Positions 9,292 to 18,586 are shown, counted from the stretch's first letter. The stretch: DNA of 64,000 nucleotides from an uncultured Pseudomonadota bacterium (GCA_937864035.1 CALMIO010000009.1:1-64000); one strand, 5' to 3'. Program-made: numbers and translations. Notes: a model not told the origin generated them from the sequence alone.

Positions 9292-10158
9292 TTAGTGCGA
9301 TTTTGCTCCTCGGCCATTGATCTTTTTCGGTTTGGGTTGAGTGTTAGTTTCTGATAATTTTTTAAAATTCACGCGGCTAAGATCTAGAGAATTAAATATG
9401 AGCTCCAAGATGGCAAAACGGCTTTGATCTGAGTGAAGTTTTTTAATAATTTTTTTTAAATGAGGATCTTTGTTGTTCATTAAACTTGGATCAAATTCGG
9501 GGTGTGGGCCGCATAGGACTGCTTTCCCTTTTTCGATTTTGCTGAGGATAATAGCAGCTGGCTGACCTTTAAGATCTCTATATTTTGCTAAAATTGAGAT
9601 TTCTTTTTTTATTTTACTTTTATTTTTTTGTTCGAATTTAAACAGGCATCCTCCATTGTAATAGGTGATTGCTTGGTCGTTGTTTTTTAAGGTTAATCTG
9701 GCGATTCTCGCGCTCGATTCGTCTGTGTATGAGTATGGGGGATTTTTAAAGGCGGGACCGATAGCTGATCCTTTGAAAAATTTTAGCTCCCTATCTTCTA
9801 TAATCTGATCTTTTTTGCCGGCGTTCCAGATAACTTGGCTGGTGCCGTAATATGCTCCAGCGCAGATTCCCAAGTAGCGTCCACCCTGTTTGACGTAGTT
9901 TAATATTTTAGCATTACCTTTACCTCTTAAAGCTCGGTCGTAGGGCACGTCGGCGCCACCCGGCATAATAAGGAGGGCGCAACGGCTTTCCCAACTTGAG
10001 TTAAGAAGTTGTTTTAAGTTGATCGTGCGGATCTGATAATTGTGGTCGCGGAAAATCTTGCTGAAGGTGCACTTGGTTTGTTTGAGAGAGGTGGCGCCTA
10101 CGCCTTTGCCTGAGTAGATTAGAATCATGTTCTTTAAGATATTTGCATCTGCCGCCAT
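9292..10158 (-). CDS. BPL_N-type class I amidotransferase-like protein
   Basis: A 288-residue protein matching the N-terminal domain of yeast/plant-type biotin protein ligases (BPL_N), a glutamine-amidotransferase-like fold, found here without the ligase part. Visible features are the LLIMPGGADVPYDRAL segment, the nucleophile elbow with Cys99 in GRYLGICAGAYYG, and the late strand GKAVLCGPHPEFDP supplying the His-Glu type pair. Stand-alone BPL_N proteins are common in bacteria but have no settled function. The C-terminus is basic. A second ATG at 10126-10128 (MILIYSG) is a possible alternative start. A perfect inverted repeat element lies immediately upstream. Confidence 0.85.
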   Translation of the reverse strand: MAADANILKNMILIYSGKGVGATSLKQTKCTFSKIFRDHNYQIRTINLKQLLNSSWESRCALLIMPGGADVPYDRALRGKGNAKILNYVKQGGRYLGICAGAYYGTSQVIWNAGKKDQIIEDRELKFFKGSAIGPAFKNPPYSYTDESSARIARLTLKNNDQAITYYNGGCLFKFEQKNKSKIKKEISILAKYRDLKGQPAAIILSKIEKGKAVLCGPHPEFDPSLMNNKDPHLKKIIKKLHSDQSRFAILELIFNSLDLSRVNFKKLSETNTQPKPKKINGRGAKSH

Positions 10159-10193
10159 GTTTTGGAACCCTTTAAAGATGTAGGGAGAATGAT

Positions 10194-10324
10194 GGTGCCA
10201 CCCTGTTTTAAAAGCATTTAGGACCGAGTGTTATAAAAACTACTGGGGATAAAAATGCTAGTAAATACAATAGGTTTTTAAAATACATTAAATCTCTTTA
10301 GGTTTTTTAAAACAGGGTGGCACC
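10194..10324. repeat. Inverted-repeat element, GGTGCCACCCT family, copy 1
   Basis: A 131-bp unit bounded by two perfectly complementary 20-base arms, the left GGTGCCACCCTGTTTTAAAA at 10194-10213 and its exact reverse complement at 10305-10324. The interior is A+T-rich and has no gene. The element sits between the amidotransferase-like gene and mraZ. The same arm sequence recurs at 18.1 and 21.1-21.5 kb, so this is a dispersed family, MITE- or REP-like. Confidence 0.9.
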
Positions 10325-10415
10325 ATATTTTTTATTTCTTGCGACCCCGAAAAATTGCCCATTTAAAATAAATTATTTCAAATACTAGTTTTAGTATTGC
10401 CGAATAGGAATTTTA

Positions 10416-10450
10416 TGGTATATTATCCCATTTTATGGGAAATTATGGTT
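10416..10450 (+). promoter_or_regulatory. Candidate MraZ operator boxes
   Basis: TGGTA (10416), TGGGA (10436) and TGGTT (10446) fall on a 10-bp period, with an inverted TCCCA in the missing register (10426). MraZ proteins are known to bind direct TGGGN repeats spaced 10 bp apart upstream of their own gene. The position, 50-90 bp before mraZ, fits autoregulation. The outer boxes deviate from the consensus, so this is a candidate only. Confidence 0.45.
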
Positions 10451-10501
10451 AATGTCTTTGAAAATTTAGCCTTTTCTCATGTTTGAGGTAGTCTTCTGGT
10501 A

Positions 10502-11080
10502 GTGGAGCGGTACAAAAAGATGTCAACCAAAAAGATTGATCGTCGAGATTTAAGTCAAGAAAAGGATCGAGATTCTTTGTTGCTCAAAGATCGTGAGTGT
10601 GCCACAACCGCAGACAAAAACCTTTATATATTTAGAGGAAATTTTATCCATACCATTGATGATAAGGGTCGCCTCAGCTTGCCAGCCGATTTTAGAGAGC
10701 AACTGCGAGCTCGAGGGGAACGTTCGGTTGTTCTAACAAATTATATCTCCGATGGGGCGCGTTGTCTTGAAGGTTTCGGAATTACAGCTTGGAGTGAGTT
10801 TGAAAAAAAACTTCGCGTCAAAAGTCGTTTCAGTTCTAAACTGCAACAGCTTGAAAATTATTATCTTAGCCGATCTGCCGAATGCGCTTTTGATGATGGT
10901 GGCAGAATATTAGTGCCGCAACATTTGCGGCAATACGCCAATTTAGAACGCGAGGTAACTTTTACCTCTTCTATTCATGGCTTTAGAATTTGGGACAAGC
11001 GGGTTTGGGAGAGCATTTTTGATGCTGCCGAGAGCGCTTTAATGGAAAATCCTGATTTATTTGCCGATGTTGACATTTGA
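10502..11080 (+). CDS. mraZ: Transcriptional regulator MraZ with N-terminal extension
   Basis: MraZ is a SpoVT/AbrB-like DNA-binding protein that regulates the division and cell-wall cluster it heads. The conserved protein begins at FRGNFIHTIDDKGRLSLPADFR (about residue 45). The second AbrB-like repeat follows later (CAFDDGGRILVPQHLR). Ordinary MraZ starts right at the FRGN motif, but here about 44 charged residues precede it, and no start codon exists at the motif, so the extension is real. The start may be GTG (10502) or ATG (10520). It overlaps the start of rsmH, which indicates one operon. Confidence 0.93.
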   Translation: MERYKKMSTKKIDRRDLSQEKDRDSLLLKDRECATTADKNLYIFRGNFIHTIDDKGRLSLPADFREQLRARGERSVVLTNYISDGARCLEGFGITAWSEFEKKLRVKSRFSSKLQQLENYYLSRSAECAFDDGGRILVPQHLRQYANLEREVTFTSSIHGFRIWDKRVWESIFDAAESALMENPDLFADVDI

Positions 11081-12029
11081 AACTGTGGCATATCGCGATT
11101 CGGAAAAGAGAGAATTAGTCGAGCATATACCTGTCTTGCTTGAAGAGGTATTGCAAGCTCTGGGCGTCGATCAGGGAGGTTTTTTTCTTGATCTAACTTT
11201 TGGTGGCGGTGGACATTCTCGGGCGATTTTGGAGGCGCATCCAGAAAATCGGGTTTTCGCCCTCGATTGCGATCTGCGAGCCGTTCAAAGGGGACAAGCT
11301 CTTAAAGATGACTATCAAGATCGTTTTGAGATTTTTCATGGAAATTTTGCTGATGCCGTTAAAATCTTTAAAAACCTTCGATTTAATGGAGCGCTCGCCG
11401 ATCTTGGTCTTTCGACCTTTCAGCTTTATGAAAATCGCGGCTTCTCTTTTAAAGATGAGGAGCTCGATATGAGAATGGATGAAACAAGCGGCATCTCTGA
11501 TGCGCGCTCTCTTGTTAATGATGCCGAGCCAGCCGAGTTACGAAAGATATTTTATGAAGGTGGAGTGCGCGATAATGTTGAAGCTTTGGTTGAAGGGATT
11601 CTTAAAGCGCGTCCCATCAAATCTGCCCGGCAGCTCGCTTCGATAGCCAATGCCACTTTACATGGCGGCGCCAATAGGTCGCGCCATAAAGCGACTGTGG
11701 TTTTTCAAGCTTTGCGCATAGCCGTGAACGGCGAATTTTCTTCGTTGCGAAGTTTGCTTGATGCTTTGCCGCTTATCTCTGGTGTTGGCACAAAAGTCGC
11801 TATCATAACTTTCCATTCGCTCGAAGATCAGATTGTGGCTTCAAAATTTCGAGCTTGGGCGGTTGGGGAAAAACTCGCTCCTCCAAGCGCTTGGCGCGGC
11901 ACTGTGGCTAGACCTGTCAGAGCGCTAGGTAAGCTAACTCCAAAAAAATTTATCGCTCCAAGCGATGATGAGTTGGCTAGTAATCCGGCGAGTCGTAGCG
12001 CTCGGCTGAGAGTTTTTACGTTTAGTTAA
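11067..12029 (+). CDS. rsmH: 16S rRNA (cytosine1402-N4)-methyltransferase RsmH
   Basis: Methylates N4 of C1402 in 16S rRNA. The family is easily recognised from HIPVLLEEVLQAL, the SAM-binding motif LDLTFGGGGHSRAIL, the GALADLGLSTFQL motif, ENRGFSFKDEELDMRMD and the C-terminal ITFHSLEDQIV plus the basic KALTPKKFI-type end. The length (320 aa) is normal. An ATG at 11067 lies 14 bp inside the end of mraZ; an upstream TTG (11061) is also possible. This overlap and the short gap to ftsL suggest translational coupling in the cluster. Confidence 0.97.
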   Translation: MLTFETVAYRDSEKRELVEHIPVLLEEVLQALGVDQGGFFLDLTFGGGGHSRAILEAHPENRVFALDCDLRAVQRGQALKDDYQDRFEIFHGNFADAVKIFKNLRFNGALADLGLSTFQLYENRGFSFKDEELDMRMDETSGISDARSLVNDAEPAELRKIFYEGGVRDNVEALVEGILKARPIKSARQLASIANATLHGGANRSRHKATVVFQALRIAVNGEFSSLRSLLDALPLISGVGTKVAIITFHSLEDQIVASKFRAWAVGEKLAPPSAWRGTVARPVRALGKLTPKKFIAPSDDELASNPASRSARLRVFTFS

Positions 12030-12046
12030 TTTTGTTAGATAAGTAA

Positions 12047-12373
12047 ATGTCAATCTCTCTTTCAAATCAGTTAATTATCGCTCGTCGCTTACCAAAAGCG
12101 TTGCCCCTCTCTTTACAACTGGCGCTGTGTCTAGTTTTTTTAATATCTTTGGCTTTAAGAGTTTGGATTAAAGTTGAGACTACTCATCTTGGTTACCAGA
12201 TAGCCGAATCAAGACAGCTGGCGGCAGAACTGACAGCCGCAATTGCCGAGTATCAGATGCAGATTTCAGTTTTAAAGAGCCGATCCCGAATCTTAGGAGC
12301 TGTCGCCGATCTTGGTTTAAAATCAGCTAATTCTAAACAAATCCGAAAAGTTGTTATTGCTCAGAGAAGATAA
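12047..12373 (+). CDS. ftsL: FtsL-like cell-division protein
   Basis: A 108-residue bitopic membrane protein: a short basic N-terminus, one transmembrane helix at about residues 25-42 (LQLALCLVFLISLAL), then a periplasmic helical region of leucine-zipper type (ESRQLAAELTAAIAEYQMQISVLKSRSRI). This architecture plus its place between rsmH and the transpeptidase gene identifies it as FtsL, which links FtsQ/FtsB to the FtsW-FtsI pair. Sequence conservation in this family is low, so the name rests mainly on position and topology. Confidence 0.8.
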   Translation: MSISLSNQLIIARRLPKALPLSLQLALCLVFLISLALRVWIKVETTHLGYQIAESRQLAAELTAAIAEYQMQISVLKSRSRILGAVADLGLKSANSKQIRKVVIAQRR

Positions 12374-12386
12374 ATTAAAGATTCCG

Positions 12387-14237
12387 ATGTTTCCGATTAT
12401 TAACGGCAGACGAAGACATGGACAACTTTATTTTGCCGGAGGACAAGCGGGAGCAAAGAAAAACGAGATAAGTAATTTTGATAATAGTCGGGTGGCTTTG
12501 GAATTGGTTCGCTCTCGCCGTTTGAAATTGTTTTTTCTGTTGTTCGGCGCTTTTGTTTGGGCTGGTCTCCTTGGTTATAATCTCTGGCGGTTGCAATTTA
12601 GGGAATTTACCGCTTGGCGCGATTGGGGTGATAAACAACAGTTCGGCAGGATTAGGCTTGCTGATAGCCGTGCCGCCATTTTAGATCGCAACTATTCCCC
12701 CCTAGCGATCTCTTTGCCAGCGGTTTCAATATTCGTCAGGCAAAAATTAATCAAAGATAAAGAGCAAGTTATATCAGCTCTCTCAAGGGAACTATCAATT
12801 CCCGAGCGCGATATAGAAAATAAGCTTACTGCTTCGAGCACTCCTTTTATCTGGATTAAGAGGCAGATTCCTCGGGCTCAAGCCGAGCGTTTGATTGCCG
12901 AAGCCATACCGGGAATCGGCGGCGTAGTGGAATCAAGGCGAGTCTATCCTTATGGGCACGCCGCTAGCCATCTTGTTGGCTTTGTTGGCATTGATGGCAA
13001 AGGCCTTTCTGGAATCGAAGCGTTGCGAGACGCCGAACTGCTTACTAACGGCAAGAGCCGTAAAGTTAGAAAAGATGCGCTAGGCAAATATATAGAAGTT
13101 GATTTAGAAGGGGAGCCGATCAATCATAGCCGTTTTCAGCCAGCTAAAAACGATTTGCTACTAACGATTGATGCCGAGTTGCAGTCGATGGTTGATCAGG
13201 AGTTAGAAAACGCCCGTATTCGAGCTAATGCTAAACGGACAATGGCGGTGATGGTCGATCCGTTAACCGGCGAGATTATCGCGATGAGTCAGGCGCCAAC
13301 TCTGAATTTGAATCAGGAAGGAGATGCCGACCCCGCTAAACTTAAAAACTATTCAGCCGAGCTTGTTTTCGAGCCTGGCTCAACCTTTAAGCCTTTCGTG
13401 GCGGCGGCCGCTCTTGATGCTGGTCTGGCGCGTTCGGAAGATCTAATTGATTGCGAACGTGGCAGATTTCCTTTTGGTAAACACACGATTCGCGACGTTC
13501 ACCCAAGTGGAGTTATCTCGTTTTTTGAAGTGCTTGTTAGATCTTCTAATATCGGCATGAGTAAAATTGGGATGCGGCTTGGCGAGTACAAGTTGCATTC
13601 TTATCTTAAGGATTTTGGTTTTGGGCAGAAGGCTTTGGGCGTTTTGCCGGGAGAGAGCGCTGGTATTCTGCGGAATTTGAAAAATTGGGCGAAAGTTGAT
13701 CTTTTGACCCATTCTTTTGGTCAGGGTGTTGCTGTAACTCCTTTGCAAATGGTTAGAGCTTATAGCGCTCTAGCTAATAAGGGAATTTTGCCAGAGTTGA
13801 AGATTTATAAAGATGGCGAAAGTAATAATTTTCGGCGGGTTATTTCGGAGAAAGCCGCCGCTCAAACTTTAGAGATGATGCGGGCTGTTGTTGAAGATAG
13901 TCATGGCACTGGCGGCAAGGCTAAAATCGCCATAGATGGAGTTGAAATATCGGTTATGGGGAAAACTGGCACTGCTCAGAAACCTCGAGATGATGGGCGA
14001 GGTTATAAGGCCGGCAGTTATGTCTCTTCGTTCGTTGGCATCTTTGATATTGATATTGGAGCTGAGGTTAAATACTATGTGTTGGCAGTGATTGTTGATG
14101 AGCCTAATACCGATTCGATTTATGGTGGCACATTGGCGGCGCCGATATTTAGAAGGATAGTAAAACAAACGGTGCGGTATTACAATGATTACAAATTGCT
14201 AGAAGCTAAAGATCATCCTAAATATAAAAATGCTTAA
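12387..14237 (+). CDS. ftsI: Peptidoglycan D,D-transpeptidase FtsI (PBP3-like)
   Basis: Class B penicillin-binding protein for septal cross-linking. One N-terminal membrane helix (about residues 48-64), a pedestal domain, then the transpeptidase domain with all three active-site motifs: Ser332-x-x-Lys335 in EPGSTFKPF, SSN at 387-389 and KTGTAQ at 526-531. There is no PASTA domain. An ATG at 12387 gives a standard short cytoplasmic tail. The frame is also open to TTG 12351, which overlaps ftsL and would be unusual. About 616 residues is a normal length. It is followed by murE after a 60-bp gap. Confidence 0.95.
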   Translation: MFPIINGRRRHGQLYFAGGQAGAKKNEISNFDNSRVALELVRSRRLKLFFLLFGAFVWAGLLGYNLWRLQFREFTAWRDWGDKQQFGRIRLADSRAAILDRNYSPLAISLPAVSIFVRQKLIKDKEQVISALSRELSIPERDIENKLTASSTPFIWIKRQIPRAQAERLIAEAIPGIGGVVESRRVYPYGHAASHLVGFVGIDGKGLSGIEALRDAELLTNGKSRKVRKDALGKYIEVDLEGEPINHSRFQPAKNDLLLTIDAELQSMVDQELENARIRANAKRTMAVMVDPLTGEIIAMSQAPTLNLNQEGDADPAKLKNYSAELVFEPGSTFKPFVAAAALDAGLARSEDLIDCERGRFPFGKHTIRDVHPSGVISFFEVLVRSSNIGMSKIGMRLGEYKLHSYLKDFGFGQKALGVLPGESAGILRNLKNWAKVDLLTHSFGQGVAVTPLQMVRAYSALANKGILPELKIYKDGESNNFRRVISEKAAAQTLEMMRAVVEDSHGTGGKAKIAIDGVEISVMGKTGTAQKPRDDGRGYKAGSYVSSFVGIFDIDIGAEVKYYVLAVIVDEPNTDSIYGGTLAAPIFRRIVKQTVRYYNDYKLLEAKDHPKYKNA

Positions 14238-14299
14238 AATTCATAGGCGTCATCAATAATTTTTAATGCTTTTATTATTTTTAACTTACAACAATTGTT

Positions 14300-15778
14300 A
14301 TGATTACAATTAGAGAGCTAGCCGAAAAAATAGGCGCCGAAGTTTTAAATATGCAAGGTGATAAGTCAGTGCTTGGGCTTGTCCGTTGCGATAGCCGTTC
14401 GATACAAAAGGGGGATGTTTTTTGCGCTATTTCTGGTTTTCAAGTTGATGGGCATAATTTTATTTCTCAGGCTGAAAGTTTAGGAGCCGAGGTTTTTATA
14501 GTTTCAAATTCTGAGGCGCTTGGTGGCAGAGTTGGTTTATTGGTTAATGATACGCGCCTAGCTTATAGTAAAGCTCTCTCGGTGGTCTTTGAAGATCCTA
14601 GCTCTAAATTGCTTCTGCTTGGAGTGACTGGCACAAGTGGCAAGACAACAGTTCATTGGTTATTATATCATATTTTAACAATCCTTGGTAAAAAAACGGT
14701 TCGCATCGGCACGATTGGTACCCATATGCCTGGTTGTTTCGACACTAAAGAGGGTTTAACTTCTCCCGAAGCTTTTTATCTTAACGATGTTCTTGCAAAG
14801 GCGGTTCAAAATGGCGCCGAAGCGGCAGTCATGGAGGTCTCTTCGCACGCTCTTGATCAAGCGCGAGTTGAAGATTTGCAATTTGATGGCGCTATTTTTA
14901 CAAATCTTTCCCGAGATCATCTTGATTATCATAAAGACATGGAGAGTTATTTTAATGCCAAAAAACATCTTTTTAGTTCTCTCTTGCCGAAATCGCGAAA
15001 AAACAACCGCTCGGCTGTTATAAATATTGATAGTTCGTGGGGTAAACGTCTGTTTGAAGAGGGGGCAGATGGTGACTGTCGATTTTTTAGTTATGGCATG
15101 GTTGATGAATCGGCAAAATATCGGATTGTAAATTTTAAACAAGATATTTTCGGATCAAGTTTTAATTTACAAATTGATGGGATTGATTTTGAGGTCGTCA
15201 GCAAGCTAATAGGAGAATTTAACGCTTATAACATAACTTCGGCGCTCGCTCTTTTACACTCTTTGGGTTTTGACCTAAAGCAGTGCGTTAAAGCTCTTGC
15301 CGAGGTTCCACCGGTTCCGGGAAGGCTCCAGCAATGTGGACAGAAAGAGATCGCTGTTTTTGTTGATTACGCTCATAAGCCGGACGCGCTTGAGAACGTG
15401 CTTTGCGCTCTTCGTCCATTAGTCAATGGAGGAAAATTGTGGACAGTATTTGGTTGCGGTGGAGATCGCGATCGCGGCAAAAGGCCGATTATGGCTGAGA
15501 TCGCTAGGCGGCTTTCTGATTATGTTGTTGTTACTTCGGATAATCCTCGCACCGAAGATCCGGAGAAAATTATCGAGGAGATTTTAAGTGGTGGCGTTAA
15601 AGCCGATATTGTTAACGCCGATCGGCGCCAAGCAATCAGAGACACCTTGTCGCGCGCTCGACCGGGCGATATCGTTTTGATCGCTGGCAAGGGGCACGAA
15701 GATTATCAGATTATTGGCAAGGAGAAGAGGTATTTTTACGATATCGACGAGGTAAGAAGTTTTTTTGAGGGGTCTTAA
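14300..15778 (+). CDS. murE: UDP-MurNAc-L-Ala-D-Glu:meso-diaminopimelate ligase MurE
   Basis: Adds the third amino acid to the peptidoglycan stem peptide. The P-loop GTSGKTT lies at 111-117, the nucleotide-sugar contact region in FTNLSRDHLDYHKDMESYF (carbamoylated Lys region nearby), and DNPR at 414-417 in DNPRTEDP. The DNPR motif is the known signature for meso-diaminopimelate selectivity as opposed to lysine. The length (492) fits. It is followed after 12 bp by mraY, whereas most dcw clusters place murF between these two. Confidence 0.97.
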   Translation: MITIRELAEKIGAEVLNMQGDKSVLGLVRCDSRSIQKGDVFCAISGFQVDGHNFISQAESLGAEVFIVSNSEALGGRVGLLVNDTRLAYSKALSVVFEDPSSKLLLLGVTGTSGKTTVHWLLYHILTILGKKTVRIGTIGTHMPGCFDTKEGLTSPEAFYLNDVLAKAVQNGAEAAVMEVSSHALDQARVEDLQFDGAIFTNLSRDHLDYHKDMESYFNAKKHLFSSLLPKSRKNNRSAVINIDSSWGKRLFEEGADGDCRFFSYGMVDESAKYRIVNFKQDIFGSSFNLQIDGIDFEVVSKLIGEFNAYNITSALALLHSLGFDLKQCVKALAEVPPVPGRLQQCGQKEIAVFVDYAHKPDALENVLCALRPLVNGGKLWTVFGCGGDRDRGKRPIMAEIARRLSDYVVVTSDNPRTEDPEKIIEEILSGGVKADIVNADRRQAIRDTLSRARPGDIVLIAGKGHEDYQIIGKEKRYFYDIDEVRSFFEGS

Positions 15779-15790
15779 GCCGAAAAGTCA

Positions 15791-16867
15791 GTGTTATACC
15801 ATCTGCTCTATTTTTTGCGTGATCCTTTTAGCTGGTTGAATGTCTTTCGTTATCAGACATTCCGTTCGATGTTGGCTTTTCTTTTTGCTTTTGCCTTCGT
15901 CTTGCTACTGCAACCGCTTTTTATAGCTTGGCTGAAAGCGCGAGGCGTCAAGGGACAACCTGTGCGCAACGAAATTATTGAATCGCATATTAAAAAAGAG
16001 GGAGTGCCAACGCTAGGAGGTTTATTAGTGGCGCTTGGAATTATATTTGCTACTTTTTTGTTTGCCGATTTGACAAATAAGTTTATTTGGCTCTCATCTT
16101 TGGTGTTGTCTGGTTTCGCCTTTTTGGGTTTTGTAGATGATTGGGCAAAGATCGCAAAGCAAAATTATACTGGAGTTTCTGAAAGCGGCAAAATTATTAC
16201 TCAAATCACTATTACTTTGGCGGCGCTTTTGTTCCTTTATTTTTCGGAATTTTCTCTAGACTTGCGTTTTCCTTTCTTGAAAGAATTTGCTTTGCCGCTG
16301 GGGGTGCTTTTTCTGTTTTTTGCCGGTTTTGTTATTATCGGCTCTTCTAACGCCGTTAATTTTACGGATGGTTTGGATGGTTTAGCGATCGGTCCGGTGA
16401 TTACGGTTTGCGCCACTTACGGAATTTTTGCTTACTTGACTGGAAACAAAAGTTACGCAGAATATCTTGGGCTCAGTTATGTGGCTGGAGTTGGAGAGCT
16501 AGCTATAGTGCTGGCGGCGGCGATAGGAGCTGGTTTGGGTTTTTTATGGTACAACTCTTTTCCGGCTCAGGTTTTCATGGGGGATACCGGTTCGCTTTCT
16601 CTTGGTGCGCTGATTGGATTTGCGGCGGTTGCTGTCAAGCAGGAGATTTTGCTCGTTGTTTGTGGAGGAATTTTTGTGCTTGAGGCGATCTCGGTGATTT
16701 TGCAACGTTATTATCTGAAATACAAACAGCATGGTTTTTTTAAAATGGCACCGATCCATCATCATTTTGAGTTGCTTGGGTGGCCCGAGCAGAAGATCGT
16801 CGTGCGCGCTTGGATTGTTTCGATTGTTTTGGCGATAATCTCTCTGACGACCCTTAAATTGCGCTAG
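15791..16867 (+). CDS. mraY: Phospho-MurNAc-pentapeptide transferase MraY
   Basis: An integral membrane enzyme that moves phospho-MurNAc-pentapeptide to undecaprenyl phosphate, giving lipid I. Ten hydrophobic segments are expected and visible. The signature motifs are GVPTLGGLL, FVDDWAKIAKQNYTG (catalytic Asp pair), NAVNFTDGLDGLAIGP and the C-terminal MAPIHHHFELLGWPE histidine box. The start is GTG at 15791. At 358 residues it is a standard length. It ends the recognisable cell-wall cluster in the window: murD, ftsW, murG and others do not follow. Confidence 0.97.
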   Translation: MLYHLLYFLRDPFSWLNVFRYQTFRSMLAFLFAFAFVLLLQPLFIAWLKARGVKGQPVRNEIIESHIKKEGVPTLGGLLVALGIIFATFLFADLTNKFIWLSSLVLSGFAFLGFVDDWAKIAKQNYTGVSESGKIITQITITLAALLFLYFSEFSLDLRFPFLKEFALPLGVLFLFFAGFVIIGSSNAVNFTDGLDGLAIGPVITVCATYGIFAYLTGNKSYAEYLGLSYVAGVGELAIVLAAAIGAGLGFLWYNSFPAQVFMGDTGSLSLGALIGFAAVAVKQEILLVVCGGIFVLEAISVILQRYYLKYKQHGFFKMAPIHHHFELLGWPEQKIVVRAWIVSIVLAIISLTTLKLR

Positions 16868-16995
16868 TGTTTGATTTCACAAAAATTATTGCAGTTTTTT
16901 TAAGCGGCTAGCCCGCTAAAGGAGCGTTGTGATAAATTTATGTTTAGGGTCAGATTTGAGATCAGATAGTTTGCATTATTATTGTCATAAAAAAT

Positions 16996-18006
16996 TTGCC
17001 TAAATCTTCAACAGATATAGTCACTTTAGCTGGAATCAAAAAGGCGGCTCGCGAGCTTGGTCCCTTGATCAAAGAAACCCCGGTGGTTGGGTTGTATCCG
17101 ACAATAAGCTCTCGCTATCTTCCTAAGAACTCAGAGTTTATATTTAAGTGCGAGATATTTCAACACGCCGGCAGTTTCAAGGCGCGGCTGGCTTTGCTGG
17201 CGATTGGCAGGATGAGCGCCGAGCAAAAACGTCGCGGGGTGGTCGCCGCCAGCGCCGGCAATCACGGGGTGGGAGTTGCTTTTGCGGGGAATCGTTTTGG
17301 AGTTTCAGTAAAAATTTTTATGCCCCGTAGCGCTCAGAACGCAAGGGTTGAGCTGGCAAAATTTTATGGAGCCGAGATAATTTATTGCTCGGATATCTTT
17401 GAGGCTTTTGCGCGAGCGGTTGAGTGTCAGAAGAGTGAAGAGCGGGTTTTTATTCATCCCTTTGAAGGTGAAGCTCAAGCTTTGGCAAATGGCACGATCG
17501 CTTTGGAGATTTTGAAGCAGGTTCCTAAGTTTGACTATTTGGTGGTTCCGGTTGGTGGCGGCGGGCTGATTGCTGGTATGTCGGCGGCGATTAAAGAGAG
17601 CGGCTCGCGAGCGAAAATAATTGGAGTTGAGCCGAAAGGGGCGCCTTCTTTGTGGAGAAGTTTTAGGAGTGGTAAGCCGGAGGCTTTAAGCAAGGTTGCC
17701 ACAATTGCTGATAGTCTTGCTCCTCCTAGGGCTCTGCCGTTTAGCTTTGCTTTGGCGAGACGTTTTGTTGATGAGATCGTTTTGGTTGATGATGATTTGA
17801 TAGTTAAGGCTCAGTACCTTTTGTTTCATGAATTGAAGGTTGCTTTGGAGCCGGCGGGAGCTACTGCTTTTGCCGGTTTGATGGGACCGCTTTGCCGGAA
17901 ATTATCTGGCAAAAGGATTGTGTCGCTTTTGTGCGGTTCAAACATCGATTGCGAAGCTTTTGTGACTCAGCTTGATAAAGGGCAAAAGTTGTTAAATCGC
18001 GGTTGA
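16996..18006 (+). CDS. Threonine dehydratase-like PLP enzyme
   Basis: A fold-type II PLP enzyme of the serine/threonine dehydratase family (threonine to 2-oxobutyrate plus ammonia, or a serine racemase-like activity). PLP-binding Lys62 is in HAGSFKARLA, the substrate loop is ASAGNHGVGVAFA, and the glycine-rich phosphate loop is VPVGGGGLIAG near residue 190. It has no C-terminal ACT regulatory domain, as in catabolic/short types (336 aa). The only in-frame start is a TTG at 16996. It follows mraY after a gap of 128 bp and may not belong to that operon. Confidence 0.88.
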   Translation: MPKSSTDIVTLAGIKKAARELGPLIKETPVVGLYPTISSRYLPKNSEFIFKCEIFQHAGSFKARLALLAIGRMSAEQKRRGVVAASAGNHGVGVAFAGNRFGVSVKIFMPRSAQNARVELAKFYGAEIIYCSDIFEAFARAVECQKSEERVFIHPFEGEAQALANGTIALEILKQVPKFDYLVVPVGGGGLIAGMSAAIKESGSRAKIIGVEPKGAPSLWRSFRSGKPEALSKVATIADSLAPPRALPFSFALARRFVDEIVLVDDDLIVKAQYLLFHELKVALEPAGATAFAGLMGPLCRKLSGKRIVSLLCGSNIDCEAFVTQLDKGQKLLNRG

Positions 18007-18073
18007 GCTTTTAACGGTTAGTTATGCCATTTGAGCAAATTGTGTGGCAGGAACAAGAGCAGGAATAGGGAAG

Positions 18074-18163
18074 TAGGTGCCACCCTCTTTTTAGAAAACA
18101 ACCATTATGTTGTATTTTTTTGTTTTCTAAAGAGAGTGTTTTCTAAAAAGAGGGTGGCACCTA
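18074..18163. repeat. Inverted-repeat element, GGTGCCACCCT family, copy 2
   Basis: A 90-bp hairpin unit. The two outer 27-base arms (18074-18100 and 18137-18163) are exact reverse complements and carry the TAGGTGCCACCCT end found in the other copies. A partial extra copy of the inner arm sequence (TGTTTTCTAAAGAGAG, 18121-18136) lies before the right arm. A transcript would fold into a very stable stem. It lies just downstream of the dehydratase gene and could end transcription, though it has no clean T-tract. Confidence 0.9.
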
Positions 18164-18586
18164 TCAAAAAATTGATATTTTGGCGGAATATTGACCTGCA
18201 CAATTTGCAAACTACTTGCATTAATCAACAGGGGAGTTAGATTTTTATATAGCCAAATTAGCTAGTTAATTCAAACAAAGAGCTATAATTGGCTATTTAA
18301 AACATATAGATCGTTAAAATTAGGGCAGCTATCAATTGTAAGAATTCCTAAGTTATCGGTATATTTTATAAGTTTCAGAACACATCTTTTAGGTTTTATC
18401 ATCATAACTATTAGTATAGTCTTAAATTATAGTAGCTACATGGATGGGGTATATCAGGTTGTTACCTTAGTTGCCATCTTGAAACTTTGAAAAGACTTGA
18501 ATATCAATAAGATTGTGATACACTGTTTTATTATAATCATTTAATAACCAGCTCCAAAGTTTTTATATTAGCCTTTTAAATAAACA
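18164..18586. other. A+T-rich non-coding region
   Basis: About 420 bp of A+T-rich sequence between the hairpin element and the secreted EF-hand protein gene. A TATAAT at 18532-18537 is the best promoter candidate for the downstream gene, but it has no good -35 partner. I see no gene or repeat here. Confidence 0.5.

Noticed and set aside
18031-18240. Frame across the second hairpin element
   Set aside because: The translation runs through the inverted repeat arms and is not protein-like.
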